DNA of 64,000 bases. It comes from Allocoleopsis franciscana PCC 7113. Its GTDB lineage: Bacteria; Cyanobacteriota; Cyanobacteriia; Cyanobacteriales; Coleofasciculaceae. A model generated the notes under the pieces. That model was not told where the DNA came from. It saw nothing but the letters and a program-made list of their open reading frames with translations, and did not search any database. Positions 42,511-52,700 of the stretch are shown piece by piece. Each line of letters starts with the position of its first letter. Within the stretch, counting starts at the first letter, position 1. The stretch covers positions 4,490,001-4,554,000 of the forward strand of contig NC_019738.1 of NCBI RefSeq assembly GCF_000317515.1. The letters are read 5' to 3'. Position numbers and translations under genes: made by a program.

Positions 42511-43689
42511 TTAAAAGAAATCTGGCATCCAAGGCGATACCCCTGCAAACACTTGTGCCGCCGTATCGAGAGCTGTTTCGGTCGCCTCCAGTCGTCCGGT
42601 TAGCTGCAACTGATAAGGGGTAAACAAGCTGGTGTAGAGGGGGGCTAATTCCCGAATGTGGAGCTTGAGTTCTCCCGTTCCCCCCTTAGTCACCTCACCC
42701 TGTCCCTGCGAAACTGACAAGATAAATCTGCTGTTATTCTCAGCAATGAGATCATCTTGCACCTCTAAGTGCAGTTCGGCTTGAAGTCCCGACGGATACC
42801 CTCGCTTTTCCAGTGCCTTAGTGACATCGACCACCCGCAGCAGCCAAGTTTGCATAGACTTGATCGTGGTCGTTTGCTCCGGCAACAGCAGTCTCAAGAC
42901 ATCAATTGCAGCGCCACGCCACCGTACTTGGTCAATCTGGGAGCGATGATTGGCAACAAACGACCAAAAGCTTTGTGCCGCAGCAGAGGTGAGAGCAACC
43001 CAATCCCGGATAAGCAGAAAAGTTTTATCCTCTTTTTCGTGCTGACTGAGGATGGCATACCCTTGAGGGCGATCGCCTGTTCCAATGAGATAGGCGTATA
43101 CTCTTTCATTTTCAGAGGAGTGGATGATTTGCTGCCAGATGAAGGAATGACGGTCTAAATTTCCATTGATGAGTTTTGCTTGCTTCTGATAAAGGTCATA
43201 AAAGACCTCCAGATCGATGGGAACTACAGGTTGCAGTGGGAGTGACTGTTCCCGAATCTGAATACTCGCGGTGGGAATTTCCCAACTGCATCGGTTACCT
43301 GCCTGCTCGTACCCTGCTTTGCGGTATAGGCGTTGAGTCGCTGGATAGAGAGCAGAAATCGGTATACCCTGAGCATAAATTTCATTGAGGGTGTGCTGCA
43401 TCAGAGCGATCGCTGCACCAGTTCCTCGATACTGGGGAGCAATGCCAACAGCAGCAATGCCCATCATCGGTACACGCTGCCCCCCATACCACTGACCCAT
43501 TGGAATCGTCGCCAGTCCACCAACGATTTGCTCAGATTGACGGATGATACGGAGGTTTTCCATACCTACCTTATTGATGTAGGCTGCACTGTTACCCGGT
43601 TGAGCGAGAAAACATTGGTCGAGGATAGACCCAAGTAGCTCAACGTCCTCGCTCTGGGTAAGGGTGCTGTATTGAAATTGAAGGGTCAT
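42511..43689 (-). CDS. GNAT N-acetyltransferase, Eis-like
   Basis: A 392-residue acetyltransferase of the Eis type (three domains: two GNAT folds and a sterol-carrier-like C-terminal domain). Acetyl-CoA motif is IAAVGIAPQYRGTGAAIALM (about 81-100, Q/RxxGxG). ALYPATQRLYRKAGYE closes the first GNAT domain. The terminal Phe (…PWMPDFF) supplies the carboxylate catalytic base typical of Eis. Eis proteins acetylate aminoglycosides and other amines. The open frame starts at GTG 43698; ATG 43689 gives a natural start. Confidence 0.9.
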   Translation of the reverse strand: MTLQFQYSTLTQSEDVELLGSILDQCFLAQPGNSAAYINKVGMENLRIIRQSEQIVGGLATIPMGQWYGGQRVPMMGIAAVGIAPQYRGTGAAIALMQHTLNEIYAQGIPISALYPATQRLYRKAGYEQAGNRCSWEIPTASIQIREQSLPLQPVVPIDLEVFYDLYQKQAKLINGNLDRHSFIWQQIIHSSENERVYAYLIGTGDRPQGYAILSQHEKEDKTFLLIRDWVALTSAAAQSFWSFVANHRSQIDQVRWRGAAIDVLRLLLPEQTTTIKSMQTWLLRVVDVTKALEKRGYPSGLQAELHLEVQDDLIAENNSRFILSVSQGQGEVTKGGTGELKLHIRELAPLYTSLFTPYQLQLTGRLEATETALDTAAQVFAGVSPWMPDFF

Positions 43690-43842
43690 GGAATCCACCG
43701 CTGAGTACGCGATACTACACTATACTACAGCAACAAGAAGGCGATCGCTTCATCCGACCGATTCACCTGATTGGGGGAAGGTGTTGAGGCTCTCAAGAAA
43801 CACAAGCCAGAGGGCAGAAGGAAAGAGAGAAGTGCGATCGCT

Positions 43843-45174
43843 CTACGATATCTTGTGAAACTTTACCTGTAACCCAGAACGGGGGTGCAGTGTTGGTATC
43901 ACGTCAAGGGTTAAATTCTGTCCTGGCAGTAACTCCCAAGTGTAATGACGCAGCAGATGCGCCGCAAAAATCTTCATTTCCATCTGAGCAAACGCAATTC
44001 CCAAACAAATGCGAGGGCCACCGCCAAACCCTACTAAACTAAACTCTTGTTTTTTATGCTCCGCTCGTTCGGGACTAAAACGGTCTGGGTCAAACTGCTC
44101 TGGCTCGGTGTAAACTCGGCTATCTTTATGAGTGCTGTTAATCCGGTAGAGAGCTTGCCATCCTTTGGGAATCGTGTAGCCATTAAATTCAAACTCCTGC
44201 ACCACGCCGCGAAAGCCGCCACCAATAGGAGGATACAGGCGCTCCACTTCCCGCAGCACCTGTTCTAGATAACTCATTTGTTTCAACTGCTCTAAAGTCA
44301 AGCCACCCTCTGCCGCCAGTGCTTGCTGTTCGGCACGAGCACGCGCTAACACATCTGGGTGTTGCGCCAAAGCCATGCACAGTAAGGTGAGCATGGATGT
44401 GGTCGTCTCATGACCTGCAAACAACATCAGGAGTGCTTGAACTTTAATTTCTTCCAAGCTCAAACCATTGCCTTCTTCGTCGCGACTCTGCACCAGCAAT
44501 CCTAAGGCATCCTGTGCGGGTTCTTTCTGCCGTTTAATAATCGCTTGTTCGATGTGAGCCAGGAGTTGGTCTCGCGCTTTAAGTGCCTTACCGTAGGTAG
44601 TCCAATTCCAGCGCAACGGCACAGAAAATAAACCTGCCGTTAGTTCAGTAAACCATTGCGATAAAAGCGCTGTGAGCGGCCCCGGTTCACTACCCATCAG
44701 CAACGTGCTGGCAATATCAAACGTCATCTGTTTGAGTTCACCAAACCAGGTAAAGGTTCCCAGACTCTCCCATTTTTCCAAATAATTTTGGACAATGCCT
44801 TCCATGGAAGTCAGGTAATTGGCTAAGGCTGGGCCATGAAAAGCTGGCATCAACAGCTTGCGGTTCCTGCGATGTTCCTCACCTTCTTGCAGAAATAACG
44901 ACTCGCCTAGCAGTTCTTTGAAGGTGTTAGGCCATCCTTCACGCCAAGAAAACCGATGCATATCGGTGGATAAAATAAAGCGATTCGCTTCTGGCCCGAC
45001 CATAACAACAGTGGGACGCCCCAAAATCTGGGTCTTGAAAATCGGGCCATATTTTTGATGCCGCTTGTCAGCGAATTCTGGGTCGGATAGAAAGCTCAGG
45101 GTTTCGCCAATGAAGGGTAGACCGAAGCTACCTGGAGGCAAAGGACGGGAGGCAAGAGCATCATTAGTAGTCAT
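43843..45174 (-). CDS. Cytochrome P450, CYP120 type
   Basis: A 443-residue haem monooxygenase like Synechocystis CYP120A1, which hydroxylates retinoic acid. The N-terminus has SRPLPPGSFGLPFIGETL; the I-helix is FAGHETTTS (about 245); the K-helix ExxR is LREVERLYPP (about 310); PERF-like region DPDRFSPERAE; haem ligand loop FGGGPRICLGIAFAQME (Cys about 389). Lacks an N-terminal membrane anchor. ATG 45174 is chosen over an upstream TTG. Ferredoxin partner genes are not in the window. Confidence 0.93.
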   Translation of the reverse strand: MTTNDALASRPLPPGSFGLPFIGETLSFLSDPEFADKRHQKYGPIFKTQILGRPTVVMVGPEANRFILSTDMHRFSWREGWPNTFKELLGESLFLQEGEEHRRNRKLLMPAFHGPALANYLTSMEGIVQNYLEKWESLGTFTWFGELKQMTFDIASTLLMGSEPGPLTALLSQWFTELTAGLFSVPLRWNWTTYGKALKARDQLLAHIEQAIIKRQKEPAQDALGLLVQSRDEEGNGLSLEEIKVQALLMLFAGHETTTSMLTLLCMALAQHPDVLARARAEQQALAAEGGLTLEQLKQMSYLEQVLREVERLYPPIGGGFRGVVQEFEFNGYTIPKGWQALYRINSTHKDSRVYTEPEQFDPDRFSPERAEHKKQEFSLVGFGGGPRICLGIAFAQMEMKIFAAHLLRHYTWELLPGQNLTLDVIPTLHPRSGLQVKFHKIS

Positions 45175-45387
45175 GAAACACAAACCAGCAATTACAGAAA
45201 TGAATAACTACTTCTATGATTGTCAGAAACCTGGTTTTTGAGGGAAACCGAATTTTTCGATGTGGAAGTCATTGCTCTGGCAGATGTGTGCAATAACCGT
45301 TACGGGATGCTGATAATGTGGCGATCGCTATGCATCACGCTAACGCCTAAACGTTACACTTGACCCAGAGATTCTCATTGGTTGTGA

Positions 45388-45909
45388 GTGCTAGTGACAG
45401 ACGAAGAACTGCTCGACGTTATTGAAAAAGCAGCGAAGGAGGGCGCAACGTCCCTTAACCTATCAGAAAAGAAACTGACGACGCTGCCAAAAGAAATCGG
45501 TAATCTCACCCATCTAACAGCGCTAGACCTCTACAACAACCAATTGACGACACTGCCAAAAGCAATCGGCAATCTTACCCGTCTGACTCAACTCTACCTT
45601 GGCAGTAATCAACTGACGACGCTGCCAAAAGAAATCGGAAGTCTCACCCATCTGATACAGCTTTTCCTCAGCGACAATCAGCTAACGGCACTGCCCAAAG
45701 AAATCGGAAATTTTACCAATTTAATGCAGCTTCACCTCCGTCATAACCAACTGAAAGTGCTTCCCAAAGAAATCTCTAATCTCACCAACCTGACAGCACT
45801 ATCCCTCAGGGATAATCCACTGACTTCGCCACCTCAGGAGATTGTTCAGCAAGGGGCGCAGGTCATTTTGACTTATCTTTGTGAGCAATGGTCGGATAGT
45901 CAACGATAA
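45388..45909 (+). CDS. Leucine-rich repeat protein
   Basis: A 173-residue protein with five LRR units of 23 residues ([23 protein letters not shown] type, about 30-150), and a C-terminal cap [17 protein letters not shown]. In larger ROCO (LRR-Roc-COR GTPase) proteins this cap is directly followed by the GTPase; here the gene ends. It is therefore either a free-standing LRR protein or the first part of a lost ROCO gene. A GTG start is used. Signal peptide absent, so cytoplasmic. Confidence 0.82.
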   Translation: MLVTDEELLDVIEKAAKEGATSLNLSEKKLTTLPKEIGNLTHLTALDLYNNQLTTLPKAIGNLTRLTQLYLGSNQLTTLPKEIGSLTHLIQLFLSDNQLTALPKEIGNFTNLMQLHLRHNQLKVLPKEISNLTNLTALSLRDNPLTSPPQEIVQQGAQVILTYLCEQWSDSQR

Positions 45910-45934
45910 TGAATCTCGAACATGAAGAACCCAA

Positions 45935-46438
45935 TTAATCTGGTGTCACTTTAATTTTGGGGTCTATATGAAGTTTACTTTTTTTCCGGGCGGCTAGCCT
46001 TTCCCATCCGCTATAACCATAGGTGGCTTCTAATTTTTCTTTAACAATATCTAAAGTAAAAAGGAATTTTTCCGCCTGCTCTTGACAATATTCCGCTTCA
46101 TAGACACGAATTCCATGAATTAACTTATTCCGCATCTTGGCTAAAGTACAAATTTGTTGCCATTCCTGATTGCCAATCACTTCAATTAGTGTTCTCTGAT
46201 GGGGTTCATAAATTAACCATTGTTCTTTCAAAGCCATCAAGCCTCTCGCTAAACTCATTAATTGTTCAGCCGACTTACTAGTAAAACCAGCAGAGACAAT
46301 GATTTGTCGTAGGGTACGCCTCAACATTTTTTCAGCGGTAAATACTGCTGTCACCAAGGCTTCTGAACAATATCCATCTCGGATTAATGATTCTATTCGT
46401 TTCTTGGCTTCGTCATACCCTAGAGTGACTGGATACAT
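45935..46438 (-). CDS. HEPN-domain-like protein
   Basis: A 167-residue all-helical protein with RNKLIHGI (Rx4H, about residue 109), the RNase-type motif of HEPN domains, preceded by QQICTLAKM. The N-terminus (EAKKRIESLIRDGYCSEALVTAVFTAEKML) is a helix pair. HEPN proteins are often toxin RNases or partners of nucleotidyltransferases; no MNT partner is adjacent here, so the role is unknown. Convergent with the LRR gene. Confidence 0.7.
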   Translation of the reverse strand: MYPVTLGYDEAKKRIESLIRDGYCSEALVTAVFTAEKMLRRTLRQIIVSAGFTSKSAEQLMSLARGLMALKEQWLIYEPHQRTLIEVIGNQEWQQICTLAKMRNKLIHGIRVYEAEYCQEQAEKFLFTLDIVKEKLEATYGYSGWERLAARKKSKLHIDPKIKVTPD

Positions 46439-46664
46439 TGGGATAGCTGGATAAATAGGTAGTTATATTGTTACCTGAACTCCAAAAAAAAGACCCCAGA
46501 AGGGTACACTGGGGTTCAGCAAACTTATGCTTTCTCTCTGCCTATGAGCTATCTTGCTCAAGATACCAGCCTCCACACTCAACTCTTATCTGCTCAGAGA
46601 AGGGCATTTGTGTAAAGGCAGATTGTATACAACAACACAACTTGTACCTTGAAACCTCGCCCAG

Positions 46665-49004
46665 TTAAGGATAAACCTGCCAAATTTTGATGGATTGGTC
46701 AAGGCTGCCACTGATGAGGGTCTTTCCATCGGGACTGAAGCTGAGAGAATCAACTACACTCAGGTGAGCCTGTAGAGTCCGAATCAGTTTTCCGGTTTCT
46801 AGATTCCAAACTTTAATGATTCCTGCCTTGGAATCCCAAGTGCTAGTAGCAAACGTTTTCCCATCGGGACTGATAGCTACTTTATCAACCGGATTCGGTG
46901 GATTGAATGTATGTATCAGTTTGCCGGTATGCACATTCCAAGTGGCGATCGCTCCCTGTTCTCCCTTGGTAATACCACTCACTACAGTTTGACCATCAGG
47001 ACTAATACTAATGGAATCTAAAGCACCAACTTGTCCCTCTAAGGTGCGGATCAAGTCTCCAGTACGCCGATTCCATAGGGTGATGCTACCGTCAAACCCA
47101 GTACTGGCAAGCGTCTGTCCATCCTGACTAAAAACCAGAGAATCAACACCCGATGCTTGTGCATCCAGAATGCGGATCAGTTTTCCCGTTTGCAAGTCCC
47201 AAAGCTTGATGCTTTCATTCGCGCTACTGGCAAGGGTTTGCCCATCGGGACTGATTGCCACAAACTTTCCATCCTCTACGGATTTTGGGATGGTGTGGAG
47301 TAGTTTGCCAGTGCCCAAATGCCAAAGCTGAATACTGCCTTTATCTCCAGAGACGCCCGATTGATCGGAACTATGATTAGTCGTGCTCGTGATCAAAATC
47401 TGACTATCGGGACTGAGGGCAACTGACCAAACTGGATACTGAGTATCTAAGGTGTAACGCCGTTTTCCGGTCGGCAGATCCCAAACTGTAATTTTACTTT
47501 GCTGCTGGTCTTTGAGCGAGCGAGATGTGCCCTGTTCAGCAGAGGGAGAAACTTCCCACCAATCACTATCACTCCCACTGACCAGGGTTTGACCATCTGG
47601 GCTGATGGCAAGGGACAGTATTGAGCCTGACTTAGAGATAGTATAGATGGGTTGAGCCATTTCTAAAAAGTCAGACCTGGGTGGCTCAGTGTCTAATAGC
47701 GTCGAGAGTGAATCCCCAGGAGAAAGCTGTGTCTCAGTCCAATGATTAGCTGCCAATCGCACCAAACTACTGGTTGCGAAAATCATCAACGTAGCAAATC
47801 CCACTCTTACAGCTGCCGCTTGCCGCAGGTTTTTCGGTGTCGTCGTAACCCATGAATCATGCGGATGAGCGACAGGCTGAATCGGAGCTTCTGATGCCAC
47901 GTCAAACGGAAAAACGCACTGGGTTTGATCACAATAGTCCTCGAAAATGTCTGCATCCAACCAGCCTGGGGTTTGTAGGGGTGATGCGGTGGAAGCCTGA
48001 ACCGCTGGTTTTGGAGTGGTTTGAGGTGTAGACCGGCTATGGGTTCTAGGGACTGAAAAAGTTTGTGTGGCTCTTGGAGTCGGCACAAGGTTTAAGTCCC
48101 TGACAACTTCCGCGACGGATTGATAGCGTCGCTTGGTCGCACTTTGCAGTAATTTGTCCAAAACCCTGGCTAAAGCATCACTCACTGGATTGAGTAAGAA
48201 ATCTCGCCAAACCCAGGTATCCTCACTGCTATCAAATAAATCAAAGGGTGGAATCTGGGTGAGCAGATGAATGCAGGTGACGCCTAAGCTGTAAAGATCG
48301 CTAGCAAAAACGGCTTTACCTCTAATTTGTTCAGGAGCGGTATATTCAGCACTACCAATGGAAGTTCCTGTCTTCAATAAGGCGGTTCCTGTTGCGAATT
48401 TGGCGGCACCAAAATCGACTAAAACCAGTTGACTTTTTCGGGAATGTGTGAGTGTTGCCCCCCGTTGGGTTCCGAGAGTGGGGGAAATGCGGCGAATGAT
48501 ATTGGCGGGTTTAATGTCCCGGTGGATGACCTGATGGTCATGGACAAATTTGAGGATGGGTAGCAAACTGGTGAGCAATTCCCGAATCTGGCTTTCGTTG
48601 AAAGCGCCTTCCTCTGTGAGTTCTTGAGCGAGATTTTGCCCCTCGATACATTCTTGGACTAAGTATTGCTGTCCTTTTTGTTCAAAATAAGCCAATAGTG
48701 TGGGGATTTGGGGATGTTTGCCGAGTTCCTTTAATCGCTTAGCTTCCTGGCGAAATAATTCTGCGGCTTTCTGGGCATGATCCGTACCGGGTTGTTGGGG
48801 GAAAAACTGCTTAATCACACAGCGTGGTTGAGAGGGTTTACCTCCATCCACCGCCAGAAAGGTTCTGCCAAAGCCACCTTGACCAATTAGCTTTAGGGCT
48901 TGATAACGCTTGTGTAATAACAAGGCTGACCCGCAGCTTCGGCACAACTGGATGTCCTTGGGGTTTTGGGGCTTCGAGCAGCTTGGATTCAGGCAATAGC
49001 TCAT
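46665..49004 (-). CDS. Ser/Thr protein kinase with zinc ribbon and WD40 repeats
   Basis: A 779-residue Hanks-type kinase. An N-terminal zinc ribbon CxxxxC...CxxC (CLNPSCSKP...CRSCGSAL) precedes the kinase (about 30-300): glycine loop IGQGGFGRTFL, Lys in VIKQFF, HRDIKPANII, DFGAAKF. A Thr/Pro-rich linker follows (about 310-390), then a membrane helix (AAAVRVGFATLMIFATSSLV, about 395-415) and seven WD40-like repeats (about 450-779) outside or in the lumen side. Kinase-TM-WD40 architecture is common in filamentous cyanobacteria. No ligand is known. Confidence 0.92.
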   Translation of the reverse strand: MSYCLNPSCSKPQNPKDIQLCRSCGSALLLHKRYQALKLIGQGGFGRTFLAVDGGKPSQPRCVIKQFFPQQPGTDHAQKAAELFRQEAKRLKELGKHPQIPTLLAYFEQKGQQYLVQECIEGQNLAQELTEEGAFNESQIRELLTSLLPILKFVHDHQVIHRDIKPANIIRRISPTLGTQRGATLTHSRKSQLVLVDFGAAKFATGTALLKTGTSIGSAEYTAPEQIRGKAVFASDLYSLGVTCIHLLTQIPPFDLFDSSEDTWVWRDFLLNPVSDALARVLDKLLQSATKRRYQSVAEVVRDLNLVPTPRATQTFSVPRTHSRSTPQTTPKPAVQASTASPLQTPGWLDADIFEDYCDQTQCVFPFDVASEAPIQPVAHPHDSWVTTTPKNLRQAAAVRVGFATLMIFATSSLVRLAANHWTETQLSPGDSLSTLLDTEPPRSDFLEMAQPIYTISKSGSILSLAISPDGQTLVSGSDSDWWEVSPSAEQGTSRSLKDQQQSKITVWDLPTGKRRYTLDTQYPVWSVALSPDSQILITSTTNHSSDQSGVSGDKGSIQLWHLGTGKLLHTIPKSVEDGKFVAISPDGQTLASSANESIKLWDLQTGKLIRILDAQASGVDSLVFSQDGQTLASTGFDGSITLWNRRTGDLIRTLEGQVGALDSISISPDGQTVVSGITKGEQGAIATWNVHTGKLIHTFNPPNPVDKVAISPDGKTFATSTWDSKAGIIKVWNLETGKLIRTLQAHLSVVDSLSFSPDGKTLISGSLDQSIKIWQVYP

Positions 49005-49775
49005 AACTGGGAAGCGATTAGCAGAATGAATCTATGGTAAGTCTTCCCCATAATTCCTAGGTTATGGGGCAGGATCAGCCTTGCGACATAATTTATTAAT
49101 TGCTTTTGTGCGATGAAAATACTTAACTCATATTCTCAGAGTTATAGCTTAAATCCAATGACTCCCTGGGTAGGAGCATAGATCGGCGGGCTGGTTTTCT
49201 GCTGGGCAAGGAATAATTTGGTAGGGGAAAGGCGATCGCACGTTTGACGGCTTCCCACAGATGAGGAGGTGCGATCGCGGCTTCCGTGTCTTTGCCATTA
49301 GCGCATTGCCTATAGGGAGCATCCCATTTTTGCAAATAACTTTTTCGGTCTCAGTACTATCCCCTTTTCCTCCTTGTCTCTTCTCAAAACTGTTGATGCA
49401 ACTCTTATTAGCCATTGCTTGTTAGTGAAACATGCTAACGTTAGGATCATCTGAATTAGGATTGCGGTGCATCGTTACTCTCTGAGCATAAACCTCGTCA
49501 TCTACCGCGATCATTCATCGTGTTGATCAAATCTTTTCAAACAATCATTGTAAGTATTGGTACGAGTGTAGACTTTAGCTTTTGCATCAAAACTCTTGGG
49601 TTATAATGCTATTTTCTATCTGTACGAAAGCTAAAATCCCGATTAGTTTTATCTTTATCTCCTCTGAGTGATTTTAAAGAGTTCATTCCCAGCGGATAAA
49701 GCTGTTACTTTGTAATTTTTTATACCTCAAACCTCTGTTTATCTACAAATTCCTCATTGTAAATCCAACCTAACT
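49005..49775. other. Intergenic region, no gene seen
   Basis: A 771-base stretch between divergent kinase genes. It contains several HIP1 sites (GCGATCGC, near 49231 and 49274), stop codons in all frames beyond short frames at 49123-49415 that look accidental, and the promoters of both large kinase genes. No repeat or RNA was identified. Confidence 0.5.
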
Positions 49776-52700
49776 ATGATTACTATTCCTGGCTATCAGA
49801 TTATTAACCAAATTTATGAAAGTGCCAATTCTATTGTCTATCGAGGTATACGAGAGCAGGATAGCAATACAGTAATTCTCAAAGTTCTGAAACAAGACTA
49901 CCCCACGCCTCAGGAACTCACTCGATATAAGCAGGAATATGAAATCACTCGTAATCTGAACATCGATGGTGTGGTTAAAGCTTATGCCTTAGAACCGTAT
50001 CAAAGAACTCTGGTCATTATCTTAGAGGATTTTGGCGCATCATCCTTAAAGCAATTATTCAATGGCTCTGTAGATGCAGGGCATGTCTTATCTCTAGCGA
50101 AATTCCTCAAGTTAGCCATCAAAATAGCAGAGATATTGGGCGCGATTCACAGTGGCAATATTATTCATAAAGATATTAATCTTGCCAACATCGTCTTTAA
50201 CCCAGAAACAGAAATTATCAAAATCATCGACTTTGGTATCTCCACTCAATTAACCCGCGAAAATCCTACGCTGAAAAATCCCAATGTTTTAGAAGGCACA
50301 TTAGCCTATATGTCACCGGAGCAAACGGGACGAATGAATCGTTCTTTAGATTACCGCACTGACTTTTACTCTCTCGGCGTTACCTTCTACGAATTACTGA
50401 CGGGACACTTACCTTTTGCAAGTAGCGAGGCATTGGAACTGGTGCATTGTCATATCGCAAAACAGCCAATACCCCCTCATCTTTTAGGAGGAGAGGAGGA
50501 GACCGGAGCTTTAGTGAGGAGCAGAGGGGGAGAACCTTGTCCTAAAGCCGTTTCGGATATTGTCATGAAGCTGATGGCGAAAACGGCAGAGGAACGATAT
50601 CAAAGTGCCTGGGGACTCAAAGCTGATTTAGAAGAATGTCTGTTTCAGTTACAAGCTAATGGGACTATAGCAGATTTCCCTCTCGGTTCTAAGGATATTT
50701 CCGACAAGTTTCAAATTCCCCAAAAGCTTTACGGACGAGAGTCAGAAGTTAAAACCTTACTAACAGCGTTTGATAGAGTGAGCCAAGGCACAACTGAAAT
50801 GATGCTAGTGGCGGGTTATTCCGGCATCGGTAAATCAGTATTGGTGGCAGAAGTTCATAAACCCATCACTCAAAAGCGTGGCTATTTCATCTCCGGAAAA
50901 TTTGACCAGTTTCAGCGCAATATTCCATACTCAGCTGTCGTCAGTGCTTTCGCCGGATTGGTGCGCCAACTGTTAACGGAAAGCGAAGCACAACTAAACC
51001 TTTGGCGAGAAAAACTCCTTGCTGCTTTTGGTTCCAATGGACAAGTGATTATTGAAGTGATTCCGGAAGTGGAACTGATTATAGGCAAGCAACCACCCGT
51101 GCCAGAATTAAGCTCTACTGAGTCCCAGAATCGCTTTAATCTGGTTTTCCAAAACTTGATTCGGGCATTTTGTGCAAAAGAGCATCCCTTAGTGATCTTT
51201 CTAGACGATTTGCAGTGGGCAGACTCGGCAACGCTCAAGTTAATCGAACTGATGATGACGGATACAGATACACAATACCTATTTCTAATAGGGGCGTATC
51301 GGAATAACGAAGTCAACCCCACTCATCCGTTGATGATAACTCTTGAGGGGGTACGGAATCTTGGGGCAACTATCAACTTTATTACCTTAGCTCCCTTAGA
51401 TAGTAAACATATTAGCCAGTTAATTGCCGATACTTTGCACAGTGACGCCTCTTCAGTAAAACCCTTGGCGGAGTTGGTAGTGCATAAAACAGGAGGCAAT
51501 CCTTTCTTTGTCTATGAGTTTCTCAAAACCCTACATGCCGAAAACCTGATAACTTTTGATCTTGAATATCACGGCTGGCAGTGGAATGTTTCAAACATTG
51601 AAGCTAAGGGCATTACTGACAATGTGGTGGAGTTGATGATTGGCAAGTTGAAGAAACTGCCACCAGTTACACAGCAAGTTTTACGTTTAGCAGCTTGTGT
51701 AGGTGCGGATTTCGACTTAAACACCCTTTCTATCATCAGTGAAAAATCCACATCGGAAGTTTGTAAAGACCTAACAGTAGCAGTTCAGTCCGGGTTAATC
51801 TTGCCCACATCCGAGTTAGATGAAGAACTGTTAATTCAAGATTATAAATTCTTGCATGACCGGGTGCAGCAAGCAGCTTACTCTCTGATTGACGAAAAAC
51901 ATAAACAAGAAATCCACTTAAAAATTGGTCGCCTTCTGTTGAATAAGTTTGAAAAATATGAGTTAGAAGAACGAATTTTTGATATAGTCAATCACCTGAA
52001 CACAGGACAATCATTGCTCGGTGATAAATGGGAAAAAGAACAATTAGCTAGATTAAATCTAATCGCTGGAAGAAAAGCTAAATTATCTTCAGCCTATCAA
52101 CCTGCATTAATATATATAACGAACGGGATAAAACTTTTACCCCCTAATAGCTGGGAGGAAGACTATCATCAGACATTTTCATATCACCTTGAAAAAGGTG
52201 AAATAGAATATTTAACGGCTAGTTGGGACGAAGCTTTATCAACTTTTGATGAAGCCCTTGAGCATATCGATAGTTTGTTAGATCGGTGTAAAGTCAATGA
52301 ATATAAAGTGACGTTATATCGAATGAAAAATGATTTGGAATCCTCCTTATATCTGGGAGTACAGACCCTTGAACTATTGGGAATCAATTTGAAAGCTTTT
52401 CCTGAAGAAGATGAACTTATCGCCGAAGTGAATCAGGCTAATGAGACAATCGCTGCCCGGAAAATTGAAAATTTTATAGACCTTCCTGAAATGCAAGACC
52501 CTGAAAAACTTGCTGCTATGGTACTCCTTAGAGAATGTGTACCTCCATCTTACTTTTTAGGGTCTAGATTGCTGTTCATACTAGGCATAAAAATGATTGA
52601 GCTATCGCTCACCTATGGAAATAGTCCTCATTCTTCAGTTGGGTATATATATTATTCATTAACACTTGCCTTTGTAGCGCAAGATTTTGAAACCGCCTAT

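Noticed and set aside
49123-49415. Two overlapping minus-strand frames upstream of the WD40 kinase
   Set aside because: They overlap in different frames, contain HIP1 octamers and show no domain or conserved pattern.
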